Assembly: GCF_036323735.1 (NCBI RefSeq)
Contig: NC_086024.1
Span: 136,659,053-136,723,052 of the forward strand
Direction: 5' to 3'
Origin: Rattus norvegicus
Taxonomy: Eukaryota; Chordata; Mammalia; Rodentia; Muridae
DNA length: 64,000 nucleotides
Both the position numbers and the translations under genes were made by a program. Numbering within the stretch: position 1 is the stretch's first letter; the number at the start of each line of letters is the position of its first letter. The notes beneath the pieces were generated by a model. That model made no database searches. It was not told where the DNA came from and saw only the letters and a program-made list of their open reading frames with translations. Of this stretch, positions 1-39,200 are shown in pieces.

Positions 1-28449
<28,449 letters not shown>

Positions 28450-28452
<3 letters not shown>

Positions 28453-28828
28453 TCTGGGCCTCGTCTGCTTTAAACACCATGATGCTGCTGCTGACACTGG
28501 CTCCAGAGCTGGCCCTGTGAAGGCCAGGGTGGGGCTGGGAGGGCCCTCAGCTGGGAGCCTGCAGTGCTAACTTAGTTCCCGTGCCCCCAAGCTGTGGGCA
28601 TATACTAACAACTGCACCACTAGTAGGGTCTTGGAGAGCAACTCTCAGTGAGGCTGGTGACCTGGCCCTGGCCCCTTCCTGGGAGGCCCACGGACAGGAC
28701 ACGTCTGACTCCTGCTGCTTCTGCCTGGCCTCTTTGTGGCACTTCTCATGTGTTTAGTTCCGTGTCGTGTGTGATAATGTATTTTTATTGTACATTTTTT
28801 AAAATTAAAAGTTTATATGCCGTACCAT
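28450..28828 (+). other. Klc1: KLC1 long-isoform terminal exon, stop codon and 3' UTR
   Basis: Acceptor tctcttgcag, immediately TGA (28450-28452), then about 375 nt of 3' UTR ending after ATTAAA at 28804-28809. The exon lies inside Xrcc3 intron 4 on the opposite strand. The 3' limit is estimated. Confidence 0.85.
28804..28809 (+). terminator. Klc1: Poly(A) signal ATTAAA, KLC1 long form
   Basis: Common variant hexamer within AT-rich sequence (attgtacattttttaaaattaaaag). Confidence 0.7.
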
Positions 28829-29803
28829 CTACCGGAATGAAAGTCTGTTCATAACTATTCTTTAAAAATCAAAGCTCTTTGTTATCATCTGAGTGAGTGC
28901 ATGCCATGGTGTGTAGGTCAGAGGACACACTGGGGTCAGCTGAGCCAGCTGTGGGCCTCTCAGAGCTCTTAACTCTCTGCCTAGTCATGTGACAGCCCAG
29001 ACGGGCATGTTGAGGGTGATCCTGCCCTGGTCGTTATCCACACTTAAGTTTGGGGAACTGGGTTATTCCCTTCTACAAACTTCTGAATGACCCCTATTTT
29101 CATCCCTCCCTGCTGATAAGAGCTTTTCTACACGACCAGCTGTCCTGGGCCTGGCCCTGCTTCCTGCTGCTTGAACTGAGCCCAGCCTGGCCAGCAGCCA
29201 AGCCCCAGGCTCAGGCAGGGTCAACAGAGAACAGCAGCCAGGAAGGGGTCTGTGGTGGCTTGTCAGTTCTTTGCATCCCCACCCAGAGGACACCTTTGCT
29301 GTATGTCTAGGGCCTCCCTTCCCTACCTTTCTCCTGGGTTGATTGACCCAGTTAGATCTGTGTTTGTTGGTTCAAAGACAGGATGAACGGGCAGATTGCA
29401 CAAGAATTTGACTAGTGAGGTTTTTGTTGTTTGAGACAAGGTCTCACCGTGCAGCCCTGGCTGGCCTGGAACTATGTATGTAGACCAGGCTGGCCTCAGA
29501 CTAAGATTTCTCCTGTCTTTCTCTCCCAAGGGCTGAGATCAAAGGTGTCTGATCTCATTACGTCATTGCGCCTAGCTCGACCAGGTTTTGCAATAAATCC
29601 CCATGTTGGAGAGTGTATTCATCAACCCACACATCCCGAATGCCTGGCCTGCAGGGACCTCAGCCACCCTGCTGTGTGTGTAGAAGGGACACTTCCATGA
29701 CCGACACATCCTCTTCCTGACTTTACCCTGAGCTGAGCATGGTCTCTGCACAGCTGACACTGGCTGAGTCACTGGGTCATTGTGTGCACAAGCAGACACT
29801 CAC

Positions 29804-29958
29804 CACGTCAGCCGCGTGCTCAATGAAGATGTGGTTGCCGAACCTGATCTTCTGTGTTACCTCCCCAGGCACATCTGTCCGCAGCTCCTGCAGCTGTTCA
29901 ATGAGCTGCCACAGCCGCTTGCTGGGGAAGGCATCCTCTGTGCAGATATAGACAGCCC
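29804..29958 (-). CDS. Xrcc3: XRCC3 coding exon 4
   Basis: Acceptor cttcctag, donor gtgagt. Encodes AVYICTEDAFPSKRL through HIFIEHAADV, part of the RecA-like ATPase core. Confidence 0.95.
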
Positions 29959-30537
29959 CTAGGAAGTCAGAGTGCCCAGTGTGTACAAGACCTGTGGCTG
30001 CACAGACCAAAAGGAGTCTTCTGCCTGTCTCTAACTTCTGCCCCTTATACGTTTCCCCCGAGAAAGGCAGCAGGTTAGACCTGAGTATCCCATCTGTGGC
30101 TACCTTGCTGGTTCCTTAGGCATGCAGGCTAGCCCTGTCCTGAGTACACACATCCCCTCTTCCTGAATACCCTGCTATCTCATGCCTGCTCTCCAGGTCC
30201 TCGCTGGGCTGGGCAGGACAGAGGGTGGATCACCAGGGTTAAGGGACTTTGGGACATGTTCCTCAGACTCAGGACAGTTCACAGGCTCCTCCTCTCTCTG
30301 TGTGTCTACTTGATGATGCTGGTGCACAAACAGCCCTTGAGCCATATGCTGTGGTGCCACCGAATCGCCCTGTGTGTGGGCAGCAGAACTGTTGGAATCT
30401 ACGTGATTAGTTCTAGGACTCTGAGTGGAAAGAGCCCAGTGGCTTGCCCGAAACGTCAAACTGCAGAGTAAGGAAACTGCTTCATAAGACAAATACTGCC
30501 CATGCTTCAAAGGACTCAGTCAAGAAAGCAAAGGTCG

Positions 30538-30712
30538 GGCTGGAGAGATGGCTCAGCGGTTAAGAGCACTGACTGCTCTTCCAGAGGTCCTGAGTTCAAT
30601 TCCCAACAACCACATGGTGGCTCTCATCCATCTGTAATGGGGTCTGATGCCCTCTTCTGGTGTCTGAAGACAGCTACAGTGTACTCATACAGAAAATAAA
30701 TAAATCTTAAGA
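30538..30712 (+). mobile_element. B2 SINE
   Basis: ggctggagagatggctcagc through aaataaataaatctt. XRCC3 intron, antisense to the gene. Confidence 0.92.
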
Positions 30713-31199
30713 AAAAAGAAAGAAAAGATCATCCACAAAATGGGAAACAGAGCCAACAATATTCTGGACTTAATGTAAATATTTAAAAGTTTCTGCTCAA
30801 ACAGGGCCTCACTTCCCTGGCCTCCAGCCTGCCTGCATCAATCTTCCTGCGCCTGCATCCTGAGGGCTGGGGTTACAGGCGTGTACCATCACAACTGGTG
30901 TGGAAGACTCGGTAGGCAAAGGGCTCTGGGTCTTCTGGGGATGACCTGACAGAAGGCACGTCAGAGGCTCACAGAACATCGCTACAGACCTCTGCAATGC
31001 TGGGAACCCTGGCCCTGTACAAGGCAGCGTCAGTGAGAATGAGGGAAACTGGAGCCTTTAGCATTGCTTCATGTGGTGGAAACCAACATGAAGTGCTGTA
31101 GTAAAGCCCCAGCTGGTGCAGAACCGGGCAGAGCACAGGATCCAGACCAGCTTCCTGGCTTGGGCACAGGACTCAAGGCGGAAATGGCAGAGACCCTGG

Positions 31200-31356
31200 C
31201 TTGTTTTGTTTTGTTTTGTTTGAGACAGGGTTCTCTGTAACACAGCTCTGGCTGTCCCAGACTTGCTTTGTAGATCAGGCTGACCTCGAACTCAGAGCCC
31301 ACTTGCCTCTGTCCCCTGAGTACTGTGATTAAAGGCAGGTGCCACCATGCCTGGCT
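31200..31356 (-). mobile_element. B1 SINE
   Basis: ttttgttttgttttgtttga, then gatcaggctgacctcgaact and gccaccatgcctggc. Confidence 0.82.
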
Positions 31357-31736
31357 CAGTCACTGCTGGTTTTGCAGCTATGACCAGGCAGAGTCTCCCT
31401 GTAGCAGGGGCATCTACATGCTGTTCAGACTACTGGCTCTGCCCAGAAGGTAAAGACCTGGTGCTCTCTGCCCTACCTGTCTGGTTCTGAGTCTGGGTGC
31501 AGGGTGAGGTACCTCAGGGTAATTGTGTAGTAACTGTAGGACTGGCCAGTACCCCCTGCTTCCTTCTGACAGTCTAAGTGCAGCTTCACCTCCCACTTAC
31601 TCTTTTGGAAGAAGAAAAACAATCATAGGAAACCACCCAAGAGATAGCCACTGCCTCCCAGAGAGGAAAGCAGCCCCCAGAGCAGGATGGGTCAGAGTGA
31701 TACCTGTCCTACCCCTCAGGAAGGAGAGCCACTCAC

Positions 31737-31949
31737 CGGCCTCCAGGCCTCCGTATTGCCGTGGGAACTGCACAGCCAGGCAGAGCTGTAGGGCTAGCTG
31801 GGTCTTTCCTGCTGAGCTTCGGCCAGCCAAGCCAGTGATGCCCTCCAGGGGCAGGCCTCCACCCAGGAACTGGTCCAGGACAGGGCAGCCCAGGCTCAGG
31901 CGTTGATGCTGCTCAGGGAAGCTCTCCCTCTGCTGGAACAGGTGCAGTG
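31737..31949 (-). CDS. Xrcc3: XRCC3 coding exon 3 with Walker A
   Basis: Acceptor tgctgcag, donor gtgagt. Encodes ALHLFQQRESFPEQHQRL, then GLAGRSSAGKTQLALQL (Walker A P-loop) and QYGGLEAG. An 18-bp GC-box minisatellite lies 40-95 bp upstream of the acceptor. Confidence 0.96.
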
Positions 31950-31990
31950 CTGCAGCAAGCATGAGGTCAGGCAACATCAGCAGTCTAGCC

Positions 31991-32044
31991 TGTGCCCCGC
32001 CCACAGTCTGCGCCCCGCCCGTGGCCTGCACCCCGCCCACAACC
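31991..32044. repeat. 18-bp GC-box minisatellite, three units
   Basis: Units tgtgccccgcccacagtc, tgcgccccgcccgtggcc, tgcaccccgcccacaacc, each holding a cccgccc box. XRCC3 intron 2 near the exon 3 acceptor. Confidence 0.93.
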
Positions 32045-32126
32045 TGCTAGGGCCTGTGAGCCTGAGGCCTTCAAGGAAGTGCTGACACATGCAACATGGG
32101 CAAAGGACTGGCAAAGTCATTACACG

Positions 32127-32154
32127 CACTCGCACGCACGCACGCACACACACG

Positions 32155-32190
<36 letters not shown>

Positions 32191-32191
32191 G
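32127..32191. repeat. (CA)n/(CGCA)n microsatellite
   Basis: cgcacgcacgcacgcacaca followed by a pure CA run. Confidence 0.93.
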
Positions 32192-32709
32192 GGGGAAAAG
32201 GGAGTGGGGGGGGGAGGGAGGGCGGGAGAGAGAGAGACCAAAGCTCCAGAATGTAGCCATGTAGCAGGGTACTCTCAGTGCCCATGTGTCCTGGACAGCT
32301 TCAGCATGAAGAGGAAATGAGCATCAGTCTGTGACAGTGACAGTTCTGAGCAGTTGGAGCCTCGGATGTCAGTGAGGCAAAGCCATCATGTGGAAGCCAT
32401 GTACTGAAGTGGGGACTCTCACAGATGTCCCCACCATACCACTGGGACCTAACTTTGTCCTTTACTGTCTGGGTCTCCTCTGGGGGCAGGTACTCCAGGA
32501 AAACTTTGTAGAGAAGCTGAAGCCATGAGACCCTACTGCTTAGTGCTCTGCAAATATGGGCCCTTCTCTCTGGGCTCTGGACAGGTCACTTGGGCTACCT
32601 CTTCTAGGGAGATTCATACGTGCTCAGGGGGTCATCCCCAGACCCTGGAGCCCGTGTGTCTACCCAGGCCCACGCACCCAGCACCCCTGCCCAGGTGCCC
32701 TCTGCCCAC

Positions 32710-32847
32710 CTGTAAGGACGCGGCTTCCCCGAAGGTGAAGAGCGGCTGCTCTCAGCAGGAGCTGCACATCGTGGCTGGGCAGGCTGGTGAGCCGCTGCAG
32801 GTCTGGGCCAGAGTAGCACAGAACCTCCTTCACTGACTTCAGTCTGC
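32710..32847 (-). CDS. Xrcc3: XRCC3 coding exon 2
   Basis: Acceptor gaatttag, donor gtgggc. Encodes GRLKSVKEVLCYSGPDLQRL through LHLRGSRVLT: the N-terminal helical domain before the ATPase core. Confidence 0.95.
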
Positions 32848-33535
32848 CTAAATTCACACAGATAGACCACAGCAAGTCAGGGCACTCAGAGGTGGGGACG
32901 GAGTTGGGCCCCCAGATCTGGGACACCAGTGACGGTAACTGGATTCGCCCAGAAAATCTTGGGGAGTGGGGCTAGTGGGTAGAGAGGGAATCAAGGGAGG
33001 GGCCTGCTGCTGCACCCTCATGACCTGGGCCTGACTCTCCTGTCAGCAGCAGCAGGAGCCAGAGAGCGAATCCTGGGCGTTATGAGGATGTGACTATTAC
33101 CCTGACCCACCCTTGGTCCACTGTCCCAGCTATGTGGAAGGCTGAGACATGAGGGTCACTTGAACCCAGGACCCAAGGCCAGTTTAAGCTACACAGCAAG
33201 ACCCTGTATTTTAAAAAGCATGACCATGGAGCTGCAGGTGTGGCCTGAGAGAGTGCCTGGTGACCATGCACAAAGCCCTGGAGTTGACTGACAATGACAG
33301 AGAGCGGGCCAAGGGAGAATCAACTCTGAGCACCCAAGCCAGGCCAGGTAGGCAAAGAGGCTGACGGAAGGCAGAGGCAGGATCCAAGCAGGCCAGGATG
33401 GGCAGGACTGTGGCCATCGCTACGGGCAACACATGCTAACAACCAAGGGCCTGCACCTTGGGGAGGAGGGCAAAGGAACCAATTCTGGGCTTGGATTTAC
33501 TTTTTACTTCCAAACCAATTGAAAGCAAAAGAAAG

Positions 33536-33790
33536 CGTAGTGGCCGTTCCTGGATGTCAACTTGACTACAATCCAGAACTGGAGGGCTCACCCGTGATGC
33601 TGATCTTGGGGCTGGGGGGATAGATCCAGATTACCATGGGGAAATTGGATCGCCTGTCCACAATGGAGGTAAGAAGGGTTATGTCTGGAGTGCAGGAGAT
33701 CCCTTAGCGCGTCTCTTGGTACTACCATGTCCTGTGATTAAAGTCAATGGGAAACTACAATAGCCTAATCCAAGCAGGAGGACGAAGGAC
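33536..33790. mobile_element. Another unassigned dispersed rodent repeat
   Basis: Begins near ggccgttcctggatgtcaac and contains tacaatccagaactggaggg. Resembles a common rodent interspersed element; family not assigned. Confidence 0.45.
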
Positions 33791-34022
33791 ACAGACCCAT
33801 CAGGAATGAAGGTCACTCCTCCAGGAAAAGAGCCAAGACCTGCTGAGGTGACTGCAGAGGGTGGAGGAAATACAGAACAGGTAGCAGAGAAAGGGAGTTA
33901 CAAATACCAGCTAAGGCCAGGTAACCAGTTGCAGAAACAAGGATTATAAAGTGATATGAATGCTTCTGTTTTATTTTGTGAAGAGCACATTTGTCTTTCT
34001 CCTGATTTCTTTAACAGAAAGT

Positions 34023-34150
34023 ATTGGTCCCAGCACTGGAAGACGGAGGCAGGAGGAGCTCTGTGAGTTCAAGGCCAGGCTGGTCTACACAGTGAATCCC
34101 AGGTCAGCCAGGGCTACACAGTGAGACCCTGATGCAATTAAAACGAAGGG
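34023..34150 (+). mobile_element. B1 SINE
   Basis: ggtcccagcactggaagacg ... gttcaaggccaggctggtct, then an A-rich tail. Confidence 0.82.
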
Positions 34151-34414
34151 AAAAAAAAAAGAGAGAGAGAGAGAAAGAAAAACACTGCAGACATATCAAG
34201 CCAGCTCACACAGTGGCAGGAAGAACGCCGTGAACATGAGGCCTGGGCAGTTAGCCCTCAGCAGTCACAGCCCTCCAGGGGCTCAGGGGCAAAGGTGCCC
34301 CTTCTGAGAATGAAAAGGAGAGAAGGCGCTGGTTGGAGGTGGCCCACGGAGCACCACAGCTTGTTTCACACAAAGTGCACGTGTACCGTTGCTCACTTCC
34401 CACAGCATACATAC

Positions 34415-34469
34415 CCCTTTTAATGGCAGCAGTAATTCTGGGGTTTAGGTCCAGCTGATCCAAGTCCAT
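34415..34469 (-). CDS. Xrcc3: XRCC3 first coding exon
   Basis: ATG at 34469, MDLDQLDLNPRITAAIKR, donor gtatgt. Start chosen because it matches the conserved XRCC3 N-terminus exactly. A 5' non-coding exon must lie upstream, since this ATG is 1.3 kb from the CpG-rich promoter. Confidence 0.95.
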
Positions 34470-35743
34470 TTCCTCCGTGGGTCCACCATGAGCATGCAGA
34501 GCTTACACAGCAATGGTGACAAACTCCCACGCGCTTGCTGTCAACTTGCTGCCTGTGGGAGGGAGAACATGGGAAAGCGACACACGCACACAGGGCAATC
34601 TGAAGTGGTTGGGTGTCCCACTGAGCGCCAAGGACAGGTGTCTCCTCCGTCTTGGGAACACTGTCCGTGAAAGCTGAGGAAGATGCTTCTGGTTGCACCA
34701 TCCACTGAAGAAGGACTAGGCAGCCTGGAAGCCCAGGCTCGTTCCAGATGTTGGTACAGAACTAATTCAGCGGCCCCTAACATCCTGAAGGTGCCAGTGC
34801 CTGAGGCTCAGCTGCGAGTGGGAGAAGAAATTTAGCTGTCCCTTACGACTCCCATTTAACTTCCTGGGGCATAGATGAGTCTCGCTCATCATTCCCTGAC
34901 TTTTTGTGAGTTTGGCATTTTGAAGGATGGTGGGGGAAATGGAACCTCATCAGAGAAGGACAGAAGAGGCAGGGCTGCAGCTCACCTCATCAGAAAGCAT
35001 GGAGAAACCTCCCCTCCCCCGGAAAGGGAGCTGACGAGGACAGCACCAGGCCTCTTCTCCGCCCACCTGTCTACGTTAGAGCCAGTCCGGTCGGTGTGAG
35101 GGAAGACGTGTTCTACAATGCACGTCCATCTTATACGTGGCTTCAAATGACAGTGCCAAGAAACACTAAGGATGGGGGTGGGGTGGCTCAGGCTGGCAGT
35201 GCCAAGAGTGAGGAGGCTGAGGACCTGAGATCTGGTGCTGGGCAGGTATGGTGGGCTGCCAGTAATCCCAGCACTCAGAAGACAGAGACGGGTTTCTCAG
35301 AGCAGGCTGTGACAGAGAGTGAGCAAAGCTCCTGGGTAGTTGATTTGGCCAATTACCCAAAGAAGAAGAGGTGCGCGCGGTGGCTCACACCTCTGTTGGT
35401 ACAAGGAAGGCTGAGGCAAGGACTGCTGAATCCAAGGCCAGCCTAGGCTACATGCGCAATGAGACCCGTCCTTACAAACACCACAAGAAAAAAAAGTCAC
35501 AGGTCAAGTTTGCAGCGACGCAGTGGCTGGCCTGGGACACTGGTGCTGAAAGCAGGTTCCGCGCTCAGTGGAGAGGGTCCGGACTCTCGATTCGATCCAA
35601 ACCCCACTACGGGCCTGAAGGGGTGCCCCGCGGGGGAAGTTCGTTCTTGAACCCCAGCCCCGGCCTGGGGCTCTCGAAACCCACGTTGCCCTCCGCCCTC
35701 TCCCGCCGCCCCACGTCCCGCTACCAGCGATCATCTAGCTCAC

Positions 35744-35810
35744 CTCCCGGATCAGCAACGCAGCAATTCTCCCGCGCGCTCCGCCCGCTCCGGAAGCCAC
35801 GCCCATCTCA
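35744..35810 (-). other. Xrcc3: Probable XRCC3 5' non-coding exon
   Basis: On the minus strand the GC-rich sequence ends gggag followed by gtgagc, a good donor at 35743. It lies at the edge of the CpG-rich region and is in the right place to join the ATG exon at 34469. The 5' limit is unknown, and a plausible acceptor just upstream of the ATG (tgtgtaag near 34500) is weak. Confidence 0.5.
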
Positions 35811-35820
35811 ATCTTCTCTT

Positions 35821-36063
35821 CCAATGAAAATCCGGAGTCCGAGCCTGCTCCACCCAGAAGAAGCGAAGAGGCGGCTACGTGGCTGATTAGTTGGCCAATC
35901 CAAAGTCACAATCTCCCGAGAGGGGCGAGGGTGCTCCTCGGTCTTCGCCGCCGATTGGTGGTCGGTCGTAGGGGCGGGGACCTTGCGCGGATTGGAGAAG
36001 GGCGGCTCTGGGCGGATACTACTCTCCGATTGGCTCATATTCCGAGCTGTGGCTATGGATTGG
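35821..36063. promoter_or_regulatory. Array of six CCAAT boxes (NF-Y type)
   Basis: CCAAT on the plus strand at 35821 and 35895; inverted (ATTGG) at 35954, 35991, 36029 and 36059. Spacings are 74, 59, 37, 38 and 30 bp. Multiple CCAAT boxes about 30-38 bp apart are a known layout of NF-Y-driven, often cell-cycle-linked promoters. Confidence 0.75.
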
Positions 36064-36156
36064 GCTTCGGAGTTGTCATCGTGCTGGCGGGCGGAGCGGG
36101 GTGGCGACCTGTGTGGGCTCAGCGCGGGCGGTGGCGTGAGGGGCTCAGGAGGAGAC

Positions 36157-36294
36157 ATGTCCTCGGGGGTGGCCGCGCGTTGCGACGCCAAGAAGCTTGT
36201 GCGCTCGCCCAGTGGCCTGCGCATGGTGCCGGAGCACCGCGCCTTCGGAAGCCCTTTCGGCTTGGAGGAACCGCAGTGGGTTCCGGACAAGGAG
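36157..36294 (+). CDS. Zfyve21: ZFYVE21 exon 1
   Basis: ATG at 36157 (context gagacatgt), MSSGVAARCDAKKLVRSP through EEPQWVPDKE, donor gtgcgt. Start matches the conserved N-terminus. WVPD is the first FYVE signature. GC-rich exon within the CpG-rich promoter region. Confidence 0.96.
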
Positions 36295-39200
36295 GTGCGT
36301 CCTAGCCCCCGGGTCCCCAACTGGAGTCGGGGCGTCTCCCGCCTCCGCCCTCAGGGCGCTCGGCCGCGGATCCCCTTCGGGCGGTCCCGCTGTCCCTTCC
36401 GCGCTGTGGGGCGTTTTCCATTCCTTGGCGGTCATTGGCTGCGCGGTGCAGAGCCCGGGGAGGCCCGAGGGGAGCGGGGGAGCGGTTGACCAGTGGGCCG
36501 TGAGTGAGTTTGGGGCTGGAGTGTGTCCATGGGGCGAGGGTGAGCGAGTCCGCCTTCACCAGCTCACGGGGGAACGGTGCCAAGGAGTTTGCTGTCTTTA
36601 GAGTTCTAAACTCTGCAAAGCTTGGCCACTTGGGAGAGAATGGGAGCACTTCACGCATTCCATGCGATTTTATTTCAGAGCAAATTGAAATGTCTAAAAG
36701 GCACCGACCTAAGTATTGCTGACTTTGATAAACTTTAAAAACAAAAACTTTTTTCGTTTATTCGTGTGCCTTTGCCCCCAATGTCACAGCGCTAGTGTGT
36801 AGATCAGAGGATAATTTGTAGAAGGTAGTTTTATTAAACCATCTGGGTCCCAGCGACGGATTTCAGGTCTCAGGTGCCTTTACTTTGTGAGCTATCTTAA
36901 TGGCTCTTGTAAATTTATCCATATGTTTCTCTGTCCCCCACCCCTTTCCTCCTGTTGACTCCCTTAGGCGGGTCCTCACTCTATTGCCCTGGCAGTTCTG
37001 GACTCACTACAGGGACCAGGCTGGCCTAGAACTCCTAAGATCTGCATCTGCCAGAGTGCTAGCATGCACTACCACACCCTGTTGCTATGTTGCCCTCAAA
37101 CTTCTCCTCCGTCAGCCCCTTGAGTACTGGAATTAAAGATGTGCTTCACCACACCTGGCCTCCTCCCAAATTTTTTAGGTTAGAGTTTCTGCTTGGAATT
37201 CTAGTCAGCTGCTCCTCTCTCCCCTTGGGTGGATGGTGGGTGGGGCCCAGGTGGGTGGGGCCCAGCAATTTATTAGAGCGAGGTCCACTGTTCTTAAAAC
37301 AGTGGGCACTGGGGCTGGAGAGCCAGCCAGAAGTTTGCTCTGCCACTGTTCCCCAGTGACTCCTGGCTATACCAGGTGTGTCACTGAGCTGTCACTGTCC
37401 TCCCTGGTTGTGCCCCTTCAGTTTTGCACTTTATCCTTGTACACAGTTCCTCTTGTGTGGAGAGATAACTGAGCACAGCCCTCGAGTGCTCTTAGCGCCC
37501 CAGAAGGGGGTGTGGGCTTAGGAGTGGGTAAGGAGATCGTTCATGGTAAAGGTAGATTTCTGAGCTCAGGGTAGTGAGATCCAGGCCAGCCAGAGCTACA
37601 CAGTTGAGACTGTCTCTAGAGGACACAAAAGGGTGTGTGTGTAGGGTGTTGGGATACAGCCTGGACTCTGGCCCCTGGAAGCTAAGAGTTTATAGTAGTT
37701 TATGACCAGCCTGGGCAATACTGTTGTCTCGAAAATAAAATACAGTGGCTGTTGGGGGGGTGGCTCAGGGAAATAAACTGCTTGTTGTGAATGAGTTTCG
37801 GATCTGGACAGACATGACTCTTTCCAGGAAAGCCCAACAATGCATAGATTGGAATAAGGGTACATGGGGGGGGGCAGGTAGAGGAGGCCAAGTGGGGTGG
37901 GAGGCCATGCCTGAGGAGATCAGAAGCCGAGGCTCTTGGGAAAGTGTTCACTGTCTGTAGGCCAGGGCTCTAGACAAGCTTTCTCAACATTCTCCTTGTC
38001 CTACAAGGAGCCTTTAAGGTGGGTGTTTTCACCCGAGTGACACCTTGTGACATCTTTATGTAAAACTTTAGAATTTACAGTGTTTGTGGTATATCCCCAT
38101 AAGTCTGGATAGTCTGACAGGACTCCATGTCTGCTCCAAGAGGGGAGGAGAGGGTGCTCGGACAAGTGATTGCCAAGCAGAAGGGCACCAGCTCTGTGAG
38201 TGTCTCAGGGATCACAGAAAAGTGGGCTTGGCTTTGCAGGGTGACCAGGACTGAAGAGATGTTTGGACAAGTATAGGTGGCAAAGTCCCACACAGGGTAG
38301 GGTAGCCCATGGCCTGGTGGCGGAGGAACGGCCACTCTACAGTCCAGTCAGGAGTCAGGCCTCAGATCCACTTGGTGTTTGAGAGCCCAATTCAGCGAGT
38401 GCTTTATGGGGAAAAGAATGGGGATTTGGGGCGCCTGCCAATCCTGGCCTGGTGCTGAACCCCGGAGTGGGGGTGGTGCTTGGGATCTTAGTTAGTCCTG
38501 GGGGAAGGGCAATTGGTTTGACGGGGAAAGGCTGGGATTTCACAACTGATAGGCTGGCAGTGTCAGGCTCGCAGTGTCAGGCTGGCCTGTGCTCCTCTGA
38601 AGGCTGCAGGCGCCTCCTTGCCTGTTCTGGCTCTGAAACCATGGGCCCTGTGAGAGGCTTCCTCCCATGGCTGGCTGAGAGCCCTATAAAAGTCAGGATG
38701 GAGTTCCCATCTACTCTAGTCTTTGAGCTGTGATAGCAGCCCTGGAGGTGGAAATGCTCTCTCACCTCTCCTGAGCCTGCAGCGCCGCCAGCTTCCAGCT
38801 CCAGCAAAGGCATTTATTCCTTCCTCACCTCGTGCTGTGTGTCTGCCCTTTGCCATCTCCTTTGGACATTTTTCTTTCCTTTCCTTTTTAATGTATAAGA
38901 TTGTTCTCCCTCGGGGCTGGGGATTTAGCTCAGTGGTAGAGCGCTTACCTAGGAAGCACAAGGCCCCAGCTCCGAAAAAAAGAACCAAAAAAAAAAAAAA
39001 AAAAAAAGATTGTTCTCCCTGCGTATATGTCTGTGACCAGAGGTCAGAAGAGGGTGTTGGGTTCCCTAGAGCTGGAGCAGAGAGCCATGGTGGACGGACG
39101 TGCTGGGTACTGAACCCAGGTCCTCTGCAAGAGTAGCATGTTCTTGTCACTGCGGAGCCAGAGACTCATGAGTTTGAATGCTTGATCCACAGGGAGTGGC

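Larger units (their letters stand above)
35540..36500. promoter_or_regulatory. CpG-rich bidirectional promoter, XRCC3 / ZFYVE21
   Basis: CpG density rises sharply from about 35.54 kb and spans the XRCC3 5' end (minus) and ZFYVE21 exon 1 (plus). The two ATGs are divergent and no other promoter-like region lies between them. It contains GC boxes (ggggcgggg at 35971) and six CCAAT boxes but no clear TATA box. Co-regulation is inferred from layout. Confidence 0.85.

Noticed and set aside
35808..36320. Overlapping open frames on both strands of the CpG-rich region
   Set aside because: High GC removes stop codons. Only the ZFYVE21 frame matches a known protein.
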